Below are positions 1-14,100 of a stretch of DNA of 64,000 bases, in pieces. Below the pieces are notes generated by a model, which ran no database searches, had not been told where the DNA came from, and saw nothing but the letters and a program-made list of their open reading frames with translations. Position 1 is the stretch's first letter. Each line of letters starts with the position of its first letter. The stretch is from Sipunculus nudus. Its lineage: Eukaryota > Annelida > Sipuncula > Golfingiida > Sipunculidae. Location of the stretch: the NCBI GenBank assembly GCA_026874595.1, contig CM049306.1, positions 73,779,642 through 73,843,641 of the forward strand, in the 5' to 3' direction. Position numbers and translations under genes: made by a program.

Positions 1-2131
1 TGAATCTATATTCACACTAGATCAGATGATGAAACAGTTCATCAGCTGCTCATTATGGTCACAGTGATACAGGGATATAAGTTATGCATTTGGTTGCAAA
101 CCTTTGATAAACCTTTTTACTTTTATATTAATTGCTTCCACCAGAGGGGGTGTGTTTGTTCACAATGTAACTCACAAAATTATAAACAGAATCTGATGGA
201 ATTTTCAAGACATTTCAGGTATGGGCCAATTAAGAATCAATTGGATTTATGTGTGGATCTGGTGCATGATCTGGATTCAGGAACGTTATAAATTAATATT
301 CAGAAATGTAAGTTAAAGTGAACATGGTGTTGGGGGCATCCCACAATAAAGACCACCCCCCCCCTTCCACACACACACACACAACATTGCCAAGGCTTGC
401 ATTCTTTAGAATCCAGATCTCTAGTTACCAGATGTATCAAACAATTTTTTATAAACAAAAGTGAAAGTGAAATGTTTAGTCTTCATCTTATACAAATGAG
501 ACCAATAATATAGATGAAAAAGAATTTGCCAATTGATAGGTAAATTACCATTTAAAATGTAATACTGAAGACCTACCAGGAAAACAGATAGTAAGATGGA
601 CAAAGTGAAGCAACCCAGCAGGTGGCACTGGGTCATTGCTACTGCTGAGCAGCTGGAAGATCAGCTGAGAAAAACAGAAAGTGCATGGACTATTGGTGGA
701 TGTAATATATTCAACATGAGCATCACCAGAATGCATAATAGGACTGTAGTACATTTTGGGACCATGGCCTTTATTTAACATGCACATATTATGCCCAGAA
801 TGTAACTCAGGTAAGTTACTTTATAGGTTCATACAGAATTTCATCAAAACTCATAAAATTCCTAATTATCGTAGCAATACCACAAGCAAGTCTGGTGACC
901 TCTGACTTCATTAAATATGGTTTGCCAAGAATAGAGCTCAAGCCTGACACTTCAGTGGTTAATATTTGTAGAGTCAGACCTCTTTAAACCGTCATCTGAT
1001 TATCCAGCAATCGGCCTAATATGGCATATCTTGAAAACAGATTTCCCTCCATTATTTGATCAAGTTCTTATTCAGAATATGGCAATGTCTAGCTCTGGCC
1101 CCATTGCCCAGAACAAAAGTCCTTAATTACCATAAGTGTTACGATAACATAATACAGCATGGCTGAGTGAGCTCACATGCTGAGTGAGCCCATAGCAGTC
1201 AGCAGGTATATATCAAATGGCTGTTGAGTAGAGTACATTTTGCATTATTGCTGATTGCCTTTCTTCATTTTAAGATTTTATGGATTATTCTTTTTTTTTA
1301 CAAATTTAAGTAATTAATTTTGAATTTTGAGATTTAAAGTACCTAGGAACTTGTGTTCTCCTAGGCATGGCCTTCACACAAAATCTGGCAAAATTCTAAA
1401 TCCTTGATGGTGCCTGATTAAAGCACAACAAGCCAATTTGTGGAATTTATGTCCCAAACTTCTGCTTCTTCTTGTCGCCTGCTTGACCTATACATATGTT
1501 TTAGTTTTTATTGTCCCCTGAAGATGTCTCCACATGTCACTGTAGCTGTGTTTTAGTTTTCATGACCCCCTAAATATGTCTCCATGTCATAATTTTTGGT
1601 TGTGAATTGGAAACAAAGGGGAATTTTTTTGTTTTGTTTTTGAGCTGATCATAAATTTTCAGACAGACACTCCACAACCAATCCCAAGCAAGATATGCAT
1701 AAGAGCAATCACTGACCAAATCTTGCATGAAATCGGATAATATTTAGGAAAGTTATCGCACAAAAATGAAAACCTGATGGACAGACAGACAGAAAAACCG
1801 ATAAACCCAAATCATGTCCCCCATTCGGAGGAAGCAGGGGACAATAAAGGGGTCTTGACTATAGTTAGTGCTACCAAAATCTATCATTTCCCTGGCAAAG
1901 TTATCACAGCGACACCAAAAAGAAGGCTGGTGACCTTATGACCTTTTTAAATGTGAGGAACTTGTCCAGAATCAAACTCAGGTGAGATAATTTACTGGTA
2001 AAAATGTATAGTGTGTGATGAAATCCTGATTCCCTGGTTAGTTATTAAAGCAACACCTAAGGTTTAGGATGGATGGAAATACTATCTTAGGTGAGCATAA
2101 AAAAATAACCCTGATTTTATGATCAACTAAC
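1..2131. other. DENND6 intron sequence at window edge
   Basis: No exon of the remaining DENND6 C-terminal region was recognised on the minus strand. The stretch is AT-rich intron sequence with one dispersed repeat (1508-1847). The small open frames at 421-787 match nothing I know. Confidence 0.6.
1508..1847. repeat. Short interspersed element with inverted ends TTATTGTCCCCTG
   Basis: The left end reads TTATTGTCCCCTG and the right end CAGGGGACAATAA, a perfect 13-bp inverted pair 340 bp apart. Near the right end is a GACAGACAGACAG run, like the right ends of the Helitron-like families elsewhere in the window. Probably a non-autonomous DNA element; no coding sequence seen. Confidence 0.6.
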
Positions 2132-2196
2132 CTTCATCAGCCTCTTCAGAATGCTCTTGTCTTTAGATAAACTTGGCTTGTACCTGGTGTACACAC
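2132..2196 (-). CDS. DENND6: DENND6 coding exon 15 (last one seen in window)
   Basis: 65 nt between acacag and gttagt. It completes Gly and reads [19 protein letters not shown] then MK, matching vertebrate [20 protein letters not shown]. It ends in phase 0, so the window holds exactly 396 codons. I found no further exon between 1 and 2131. Confidence 0.93.
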
Positions 2197-5100
2197 CTGT
2201 GTAAAATATGCATAAATAACTTTATGGAAATTTCATTAACATCAACATTTATAAAAATTCCTCTCTCACAAGAACTTATCATTTACAACCTCTTTATGTC
2301 ATATATACCACAATATATAGATAAGGTACCAAGGAAATTCTTAGGCTGCTTATGGGATTTTGAGATTGCAGGAGAAACTGTTTTAGTATATGAACATGCA
2401 AGGATACTAAAAAAAAATACAGATGAACAGATCCTGATTGGAGTTACAGTATCAGTTGTGTATTCTTTCTCTTACATCCTTTCCTTGAGTCATCCACAAT
2501 ATACATACTGCAATATTTAATTATGGTTTAATTAACTGTTAACAGATTAAGTGAATAAAATGTATAATGCTCTTCAAGGATCTTGTAATTATTGTACATA
2601 AGTTGTTGCTTACCTGGTTTTGAGTCCAAAGTCTTTAAATTTCCACCTTTTTTTATTTTATTAAACTTTGCTGCAGCTGGAATAATAAAATTAAAGTGTC
2701 ATGAAAAACATAAAAAATTATAATCTTAGGCACATGAAAAATGCAACTCATTATTATGACATTTAGCATAGGGAAAACCACACAAAATATAGAGGAGTGC
2801 TTCACTTGCCACACCTTATTAACAATATCTATTGATATATGTTTTAATGGTAAGGCCTCACACACAATAGTTGATACCTAGTACTTATAATTTATCAATA
2901 CAGAAGAAAATGATAAAAAAAAAATAACAGAGCTTTTTAGGATATTTCCTGAACCACTCTTAAAACCAATTAAGTATGGTCAAAGGTGAATTAAATGAAA
3001 CTAATATAAAGTTACATATGCTGTCAGCCAGAATTAATTTAATTTCAGGCAATAAAAATATAAAGGGATGGATCTTAGGCACGGCCCGCATCAGTTTATA
3101 CCTCCTCATCAATTTTTTTTTTATTCTGATTTTCGATAGAAACTTAAAAACTTTGAGCTCCAGCCACTGGGACATGTATTTCTTTCAAGAAGATAAAATA
3201 ATACAATTATTATCAAGCCTTTCCTTAATCCCTCGACATTTTTATAGAAATGTACAAAAAAAATTGAAAATAAAAAACCGCCCGCCTGCACTGATTTCTG
3301 AAAAAAAAAGTGCCTGAGAACCAAACCTTAATTTTTTGGCCTTAGATTTGACTGCATTTAACACTAGTAGACATAGGTCTCTCAAGAGAATCAAGTGTTT
3401 TTGTGGGAGATTTATAAGGATCAGTATATTGTACAGCACCATGTCTTGACATTGTAAATGAATTGTGCACTCTGATCCATGGCGGTTGTCCTGAACACCA
3501 TAATACCACAGAATACTGCCAAAAGGCTTGAGATATTATCAAAATACTCTATAATTAAAGAACATTGAGGCTTATATGGCGCAAGCGGTAAAAGAAAGCA
3601 CCAATCTGTAAGGTGTTTACAAGTACTCTAATAATGATTTAAAAATGCGATTTTGCCCTTCCCTCTATTTAAAATGTTTAATTATTGGCTTAAAAGTATC
3701 ATATAAGCTTCGATGGTCCTTAATTATAGGATATACTTTGACAATAATTTTATTCTATAGGTGGTATTTTGGGGTATTCTGCAGTATTCCAGTGTTTAAG
3801 ATGACCCTTCCATGGTGCTGGCAGATCTGGTCCATTAGAAAAGCATTGTCATCAAATAAATAATTCATGTTCCTAGCAAACTAAATAAGCAGACACCATT
3901 CAAGTGCTTGAATTGACAGTAATCATGCATTGGATAATGGATAAATATGACTGATTTAATTGGTTATAAATACTGATTAAATTCTTATTCAAGCAGTAAC
4001 AACTTCAATTAATTTCTGTATTCATTATGTAGCAGATTCATTGTAGTAATATTGTCTGCATCATACTTTCAGTCTAGCCTCCTCTTGTATTGGTTTTCAT
4101 AACTGTGTAAAATTAAAAATATGTTTAATCTGATAATCATTCCCCCCGAAAGGGTATAGTTAGTTTATGAGTAAGAAAGATTTTACTCTATGATTTTCAC
4201 AAAGACAGAATTTAGGTTGGTAAGCAACATGTTACAACAACAAGTTATTTTATGACTGTTCTAACTATATTGAAGTCATATATGAGTACCAATTATTAAT
4301 TTTCAGTTTTTATACATGATACATGTTAATAGAATCATCCAATGACTTTGATATCATTACTGTGACTGATACTACTTATGCTTCATAATCACTGGAATAT
4401 CTATGAAACTATTAGGCATTTTGTGGTTGGCCTGTTTTATTTTTGAGGGTTTCAAATTTGCTGTATTCAAGCGAGGGAAATAATGATGAAAATAAAACCT
4501 ATGTAAACTAGAAAATAGGCAGTGGACAAGCGACTACATGTATCCACCAAATCACAGAGGTAAGGGTGTAGTAAGGCATTGGATGTTCCTGACATGACAT
4601 GACTCCAAATTTGTGGCATCAGTGATGCAAATCAAACTCATATATTTGTGCAGTTTAAACCAAGATGGATGAACATGCCAAATTTCAGACAAAAATACTG
4701 AACCACTCCTGTGATATAAGCAAATTTCACCCAAAGCAAATGGACAAATGGATGCCACGCAAGAATGACTACAGATGACACCACCAGTCTTAAGTACAAG
4801 ATGGAGGTACCTAAAATCTATGGACATGCCAAATTTCAGACCAATACATTGAACTACTCCTGAGATAAGATAAATTTTCACCTAAAGCAAACGCATAGAT
4901 GGACGCCACACAAAAATGATAACAGGTGGCACCACCAGTCTTGTGTACAAGATGGAGGTATCCAAGATCTATGGACATTCACAATTTCAGCCTTATAGAC
5001 TGAACCAATCATTAAGTTGAATAAATGGCAAACACATGGATGGACACTATGTAAAAATGATTATAGGTGGCACCACCATTCTCCAGTAAGAGATCCAAGA

Positions 5101-8100
5101 TAAATGGACATACACAATTTCTGCTCAATACATTGAACCACTCCTGGGATAGGGACTGTTATCACTAAGACAACCAGATTTATACTGCACAAAAAGGATT
5201 GCAGGTGGCGCCACCAGTCTTTGTTATGCAGAACTTCATAGGTGTGTATATAACTATGCTGGATATTAGAGAGATCAGTCCAAGGGTCTCAGAGAATTTC
5301 TTCAGCAATGAACATGGCAACAATGGAACCCATCTGAAATCAGTGTCCGCAAAACCCTGTTTTGGCAGCTACAGTTATATGCCTCATATACACTGGTGAA
5401 CCGTCCTTTATGCCACAGTCTCAGTGGTATCTCATGTCCATAATAGCTGACAGATTGATATTTTTAATAATACCACACATCTGATGTAATCTGTAAACCA
5501 AAGATAGATATTTAAATCTTTGGTCCAAACGATATCTGCAATAAATGAAGAAAAATTTCCATTCCTTTAGTTTCCCATGTTCTCTTCGTGTTTTGTCCAA
5601 TATAATAATAGATATACATGTACTTTGTGTAGTGAAAGGTACAGTTAGATCTCGAAAATGGAACCTCGCAAAACAGTGAAAATTGTAACAATTTAATCCT
5701 GCAAATATGAAGCAAACCACAGTATACACTAATATTTAATTTTATGAATCATCATTAAAATGATAATCTGCTCTAACAGTGAAATGTTTATCATAAAACA
5801 GTACATAACCCAATTTTTAGGATCTTGCAAAAATGCCATGCTTGGGCCCAGTATTCAACAGTAGCATTCAAATGGACTAAAATAAATAATTATGTCTAAA
5901 AGGTGCATTATATACAAAAGCAAACTAAAACTAACAGAAGCAAAGCTGTGAAGACTGCAGTCAGAGAGTGTGCAATATCTGACTGAGCTAGACCTACCTG
6001 ACATAGGTTCAGTATGGTCTGCAAACACTACAAGATATTTGTTAAATGAAGGACTACACAAGTCAAATAAGTAAGGGAAACACATGGGTGGTAATTAATT
6101 GAAAGCAGCTGTGTGGGTTTTCCATAGTTACATACCATGCTTCAAGCTAAACATTTTTTACATGTATGCACTATGCTTCAAAAGGAAAAGCCATGTAGGT
6201 TTTCCTTAGTTATGGGGTTTCCACAGTTATATACCATGCTTCAAGATACAAATTATTTACACATATATACACATTTTTACACATATGTACCATACTTCAA
6301 AAGGACATGCCATGTAAGTTTTTAGACTGGGGCTAAAATGCCTCAACACAAATATACAGGCTCAACACTACATACCAGGCTTAACATTTAAAGGTATATG
6401 GGGTTTATATTAGGGGGGTGTAATGATGCATCTAATTATCAATGGATTGGATTCCAACCCCTCGATTAAACTGTAATCAATTCATATCCTCTAATTGATT
6501 CATTTTACTATTTTATGCCACATCAAAACCCTCAGTCAACTTTGACAGCAGACACCGCAATGTCAAGACTATACATGTGCTCAAGAAATAGTTTCAACTC
6601 TGTCCAGAAAAGTGCTCCACTCACACAGAAACAACAAGTGGCCCATGAGCCATGACACTCAGCTGAATTCAAGGAAACTTGAATAATGGGTAAAATGACT
6701 CCCAGTGTGCTCAAAATCATGCATTTTGCCAATTGACCTTAGATATAAGTTACAGTGACCTTACTTTACATCCAGCTGCTACCATTTGTTCCCATCTGAC
6801 AAATAGAGTGATAAAATCATGTTCTTTCACACGGCTTGCAGAATATATAGGTCACTGTGACATTATTTCAGGTTTCCAAGAATTTTTTAAGGAACCTCCC
6901 TGGATCTGAATCATATTAGAAGTTTCAAGGTCAAACTATAACCAATCATACAAATCTGTCCTATAGGGTTCTCAAATCATGTCCTTCCACATATATTGCA
7001 GAATACAGGGCACTTTGACCTAATTTCAGGTTTCCAAGGAGATTTGCCTAGGACCTCCTTTGATGTACAGTTAGAAGATTAATGGTTACATTTTATGGCC
7101 TATTAACAGCCACACTGCTTCATTTTCGAAGTCTCAAAAACTGAGAAAAAAAGTACAAAAATTTGAAAAAAAAATAAGGTGGGGCCACCAGCCTGAAGAT
7201 ATTGATGAAACAGTCCATGATCAATATGCATGCAAAGAATCATGGCGATCAGTGCATTAGTTATTCAGTTACTAGAGCTTTTGTATCGAATTTTTAATTA
7301 TTCTGGGGGGTACCTACGAGCCCCATAGCAAGGAGGATATGGGTAAAAGAGACCTAATTTCAGGTTTTCAAGGAGATTTTTCAATGAACTCCCTGGAATT
7401 TTCTTAGAAGATTCTACGTCCAACTGTTACAATTTGTGCCCTGTTAATAGACAACTGGATGGACAGACGCCGGGCAAAGAGTGATCACTATAGCTCAGAT
7501 GACTTTCAGTCAGCTGAGCTAAAAATGGTGGCGATAAACAGTGAGCAAGCTACATGTTTCTTTTATTTTCTAAAATTAACTAACATTCATTATGGTAAAA
7601 TATTAAATTTTATTAATAACAAGTGACCCATGGGTCATGACGCTCAGCTGCCAAGCATGACCTGTGACATCATGGACTGAGATTCACAACTTCCAGTCAC
7701 ATTTTGAAGAACCAATTTGCCAATTTGTTGAAAATTTTCTATGACAACAGAAATATATATCACCTATGTCTGGTTAAAACACAGTGAATTGATGGTCTGA
7801 GGAAGATGCATGATTGTTAAGCTATCAGGAACTATTCCAACAGCTTGCTTGAAACCTGTAAGTCTCAAAAGGTACACCACAAAGGGCAAATATAAGATCA
7901 AAATATATAACAAAAATTAGGAAATACATGCAAGAATTATTGAGAAACAGGTGCTTCTGTATGAATTTTTATTCAATACAAGCCAACTGTACTGCACTTT
8001 TATAAATGATGGTAATATTTATTCAGAAATATTTGACCCAATCCTTTACAAGATTACATAAATATACATCCAACTGCATTCACTTTAACTGTTCTTGAGA

Positions 8101-11100
8101 TAATATGATCAAAAGGAATTAAAAGATGGTTGCCTGGTGGCCATATAGGACTTCTGACAAGTCTGAAATCAGACAACAAACATTCTCTAAATCGGACCAA
8201 ACATTAAAGAAAAAATTACTGAAACTGCCCTGAAGAAAGAATTTCTTAGGTGGCTAACTGGCAGACATAATGGATTTCTGACAAGTATGACATTTGATAT
8301 CCCACATTCTCCAATAAGAGACCAAACTTGGGGCAAATTATCCAGTAATAAATGCCCAAAATAATTCAAAAGGCATGTCCAGGCCCTCATATCAGATTTA
8401 TAGATATGCAATTGTAAAAAGTGTAAGTCCAATATTTTTTATTATCACTCTGCTTTTCAATGGGGTCAGCAGGGTAGGTAAACTGCCAAACCTGAAAGAA
8501 AAGAAATGCAGAAAGCATGACTAAGAGTCTTGAAATAAAACAAAAAACCATCCTAAATCAAGGTACACATCCACATATTATGAGAACAAACACTTGCTTT
8601 TATATGTGGTGATATATATTAAATATTCAGATGTCTAGGAAACTAAGTTTATTGCTAGGATTCCATAAAATAAACTGCAAAATGTTCCCATCATCTTATA
8701 AATCAGTAACTAAACTTTAATACTATACTCTCATAGTCTTAATGCCTGGCTGAAGCATTCTGACAACAGTGTTTTTGTTATGAAGTAACGAGGTACTTAT
8801 CACTGAGCCTTATCACTTAATAGGCTGATACAAAAGGGAGTCATATGTCACCAGTGTCACTCACAATTACAGCCACACAGGGAGATGTACCAGCTGGAGT
8901 GGGATGGTTATATATACAAGAAAAATAGAGATGGTCTATAAATTAAGTAATTGTGAACATCCCTGACCTATGACCTTGGCCTTTTGCCCATATATCAACT
9001 GGATTCTTTCTAAATTATGGGTATCTACTGACCACTTAAATCTGGTGTAATTACTTTGCAACCAATGGGTGAATAACTTTGACCTGCAACCTTTAACCTG
9101 CTGACCAGCTGACCCCAAAATCAATAAGTTATTTATTATCAAGCAAAAATACCCATAAATATGAAGTTTGAGTCAAACTGAGTGATGCATAGATGTGGCA
9201 TATGTGAAAGACTGAAGGTTTGGGTTGAACAGTTACACTTGAAATATGTTCACAAGCATTTAGAACAATTAAATATTGTGACCTTGACCTTTGACTTTTT
9301 GACCTCAACATCAATAGGCTTCTTCCCATATTGGTAGGTAAGCCATATATGACAGATGGAAGGTACAGATTGAAAAGTTTGCCTGAAAATGACTCCACTC
9401 AAGAAGTGGGTGCTGTGACCTTGACCTTTGACCTCAAAATCAACAGGTCTTTTCCCCTGTTGGCAGAGAAGCGATATCAGTGCTGGAAGGTTTGGAATGA
9501 AAAGTCTAGCTTGAAATGTGTTCACTACCTTTTCAAAGAAGTGGATCCTGTGACCCTGACCTTTGACCTTGTGACCTCGAAATCTATAGGATTCTTCTCC
9601 AACTTAGTAGGTGAGCTATATGTGAAAGATCAAAGAATTGGGATGAAAGGGTTGGCTTAAAATGCATCCACAGGCTTTTCAAAGAAGAGGCTCCTGTGAC
9701 CTTGACCTTTGACCTTTTGACCTAAAAAAATTATGGTTCTTCCCCTGTTGGTAGGTGAGCTGTATGTGAAAGATGGAAGGTTTGGGATGAAAATTTTGTC
9801 TCAAAGAGTTATTTCTGGGGGGTGCAAACACACCCCATAACTTCGAGAATATAGGTCGCAGTGACCTAATTTCAGGTTTGCAAGGAGATCTTTTTATAAT
9901 CTCTAAGACTGCATAGGGTTCATAGCCCTAGCCCCTACGGTTACGATTTGTGCCCTGCTAACGGACGGACGGCCGGCCAGACGGAAGGACGCCGGACAAA
10001 GACCCATCGCTATAGCCCAGCATGACTGAAAGTCAGATGAGCTAAAAATGGATTTTAACTTCTAAAGAAATAACTGAATCAGGAATAAAATTGAAGGTAG
10101 AGAATCAATTAATTAAATAGATTCAAAGGCCCCTCATAATTCACAGGCCTAGTTTCTAAACTTATGTTTCAGGCTTCAAGACAACACACCACATACATTA
10201 TAAAATCACTTGAACAAAATCTAGTTGCCCATATGCAAGTATTATACAAAACCAAAACGAAAAATGTTTTATTTACAAATGTCCAATGCTTCTATTGGAC
10301 TGGTTATGACGGTTTTTATTTCCTTTCATCATGGAGTATTTGAAGAAAACTTGAATGAAACTGGTTCATGGCAATATTTTGACAAAGTATTTGCTTCAAG
10401 TACACTGTCCATAAAAATACTGGGACACCTCGATACATCTGGGAATATATTCTCCTAGCTTGTTCTTAAACATGAAAGAATGAGCAACGGAATCCCAATA
10501 GGCAGCCCACTACCAGCAATTGAATATACAAAAGATTTTAAAATATAATTTATAACCTGCAATATAATGAATATGACAAATATATTCAATTTGCACCATG
10601 CTTTAGCACACTATGCATTCACAGCCAGACTACACTGTTATAATGCATTCACAAGTCTCTACAGCATATGGACATACACAAGATGCTCACACAAACTTAA
10701 TTGTATATAACAAACTTACCTTCTAAAAATTCTCCTATCCTTATTATATGTGGCCATGATTGCAGGGTCTTTGCAAAGAAAGGATTGGTGACACCCAGTA
10801 TCACAGGTGGTCTGTAAACAAATTGGTAAATATATTGTTATCAATGAGGTTGAGGTTCCACAATACAATAGTGAAGTTGATGAATTTAATAAATACACAA
10901 GAAACACTCTGTATTTAAAAATATTAATTAGCAAACAATTCTTGTTTGAGAGGATTGTTTCTATTCTAAGATTACACCAACTTTTCATTAAAATGGAAAT
11001 AAGTAAAACTTGTTCAATTTTTAATTTGATAAAAATCCTGAATTTTTATAAATATTCCTGATATCACAGCAAGTAATAAAAATTTTCATTCTATATCATT

Positions 11101-14100
11101 TACACATCAAAATGTTCCAATGTATGAATCAGTTCATCTTTAGACAAATACTGATAGAATTATTTAATTTTAGATTAATTAATTTAGATTAATTTTAGGC
11201 ACACATTACTGTTTATACTTACGGCCCATTTGACCTTGCAGTGTATTCCTTAAATTCACTATCATGTATTGTGAAGTATGGCCTGTAGTCTAAACAGAAC
11301 TTCAGTGGCCAAATGATGCTGAAAAGATAGAACTTGATGATACCAATGGTTAACACTAAGTAAAGTCTATAGTGAGACACCTTTATTAGACACTACATGG
11401 AATAAAAGTTATCATTAAATATTGTCAATATCAATTCATATAAATCCAAAACAAACTAATTATATGTATAACCTGTAGACAAAAATGTCAAATACAATCA
11501 TAATTGATTTATTTATTAAATCTCCACCACTCAAGCCCAAAACAGACTAACGCGGGCGTCACGCGCGCGTCAAGTGTCACGTGTGCGCCACGCGACAAAT
11601 TCAAAACACACTAACGCGGCTACAACGCGCACGACACGCGTCAGATTGGAAGGTATAAACCAAGGATCTATTATATTTTTTTGTTTTGTCTATCTTTGTA
11701 AAAACAGTAATTTTGATAATCAGCGTTGGATTACTTGTATACAAATATATATCTTTTGTGACCTGTTCTAAATATGACAGAACTCAGTCATTATTCTGAA
11801 CGATATTTATATATTTGTGTTGCTTTGTTTCATGTTTTCTATCCAGATACAAATCAATAATTATAGTTCAGTGAATAATAACAAATGTTTCACCAGCAGT
11901 TTTATATAGAATTTGAGTGCTGGGGAGGAAAACCTCTATTTAGTTATGTCATTATCGGGAATCCCCGAGTGGGTAGCGTGCGTCATGCGTCAAAAATCAC
12001 TCCAGGAGCGATAGCTGACGCTTGACGCGCGCGAGACGCACGCGTTAGTCTGTTTTGTCATTGATAAATAGAGTGGAATGATTTTTCCAGATTTGACGCT
12101 TGACGCGTGACACTTGACGCGGGCGTCACGCGCGCGTTAATGTGTTTTGGGCTTTAACCACATGGGTCTTGATAAGACCAAGCTTTATCAACTCTATGAA
12201 GTTGCAAAATAAAAGTCTGAAGGTGTAATATTCAAAGAATATTATTATATTAAAGAGCATTATTCATGTAAATGTCTTTTTTTATCCTCTTGATCTCGTT
12301 ATCATTGTTTTAATTCCCTATCCAGCTATAACTTATATATTTATTAGTCATTTCTTTTCTTTTTTTTTATTTCTTAACTTTTGGTTGGAGGTAACCACCT
12401 CCATTTTTTAATGCTAGCTTAACTTAATAAGTGCATCTGCAGAATTGCATTCTGGTTTCAGACTACATGTCAGGGCAGTCGCACATGCTTCTTCTCATTT
12501 TAAATCCTGGTGTTAACCAGGCCTGGTCACTACAGCACCTGTAAGCCCTAGGTGTGTAAGCTTCCTCATTTGCTGGGTCATACCATCTAGGAACCCCTGA
12601 AAAGGTGCACTTATTGGTGAGTGAAACAGAGCCATACCCCATGGTCTTCCCATTAATCCTGCACAGCGCTCAGCCTGGGTGGGGGCCAACCATGAATAAT
12701 CAAACTCAGAATCTCCCGTTTTAATCCTCTACACTACACCTGTTCCTGTTAAATGTTGTGTATGAATTGCACAATGTACTCTTAACAGCAATGTCTTATT
12801 TACAGCACTTTTGTATGAGCTGCAAATAAGGTAAGAGCACTTTATAAATCTGGCATAATAATTTACATGTAATAATAATAATATTAATGAGAAATGTAAT
12901 ACTACCTGACTAGAGCCTGGACTGTGTTGGCACAAATTGTGGGAAGGGGAGCCATTACTACCAAAGGCTGAAAACATCAGACATGTGAAGCATTTATCAA
13001 AACATAGATTACATATTTTCAATGTTATTCCCTTGTACATTTAATACTATTTACATACACATGTGTAATGCAGAAATACAATTAAACATAGTATAATATG
13101 ATGTGGAGGATAAACTGGTATGCATAAATCACTTAATATCACACTGTCGGAAGAAAGTAATTTTATTTTTAAAAATAAAAATATTTTAACTATACCCCTT
13201 TTAAAGTCAGAAAATATACAGAACTGATCATCAGATTATAAATCAGTAAAAAGTGCAAATTCTCCATCCCAGTACTATATACAGTATTGAACTAAAATTT
13301 TTAAAACAAAATTTTAAACAAAATTATCTCAAATGATATTCCTGTACTGTATTAATAAGGTTGAATATTGTACATTATTTTCTTATAATTATGAAGTAAA
13401 ACTTATATACAATATGAAACTAAAAACAAATAAGTACAAAAGATATTCTCTTGAGTGTAAGATTGACAAGATATATTGTACATGATTACCTTATCATCAT
13501 GAAGTAAAACTTACCTCTCCTGTTATTACTAATTCCCATAACATTTGTATATGTGGCAAAACAGGTTGAAAGGCACTGAAACAAAAGCAAAAGGTACATT
13601 TCAGTGTTTCAATGGTATACTTGATATTCCACTTAAAATTCCACAATAACAGCACCTAGACATTAGTGTGCATTTAATCACCTTCTAGGGCTTGACATCA
13701 ATGATGAACAGCTTGCCCATGACAAATTAATGTTCCAGAAAAGGATGGAAGCCCGAAGGGCAACCAAAAGTGGGCTCCCACTTGAGTTGGGCAATTGGGT
13801 CAAACAAAGGCCTGATATTGACCTCATCTTAAGTTAACCCTTTTCTTTCTAGGAGAAATGAAAATATATTGTTATACACTTATCTTAAATTACCTGTATG
13901 TTTATCTGAAGAGAAATTTTATTAAAGGTCTACCCTCTAGCATATATCACTTGCAACACGCTAAAGGTATGGGAGAAAATCATATCTGAGAGTACCATTG
14001 ATATAAATGTTACATCCAGGGCGAAATAAAACTTGATCAACAATTGGTGTTGTGTCCTACATGGCCAGCGAATGTGTATCTCAGACACAACAAAACACAT

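Noticed and set aside
2173-2520. Plus-strand 115-codon open frame
   Set aside because: It overlaps DENND6 exon 15 in antisense, is rich in AT-driven residues and matches nothing; better explained by intron sequence.
6404-6500. hAT-like terminus (GGGGGGTGTAATGATGCATC)
   Set aside because: Resembles known hAT ends, but no inverted partner or 8-bp duplication was found nearby.
8187-8432. 81-codon minus-strand frame in DENND6 intron 14
   Set aside because: Lies in a two-copy tandem repeat (TTTCTGACAAGT, GACCAAAC) and is absent from the DENND6 product; exons 13 and 14 join in phase without it.
8400-8492. Possible minus-strand exon starting after ctttctttcag ([13 protein letters not shown]...)
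   Set aside because: Good acceptor and short open frame, but no donor in register, no homology, and it breaks the DENND6 phase.
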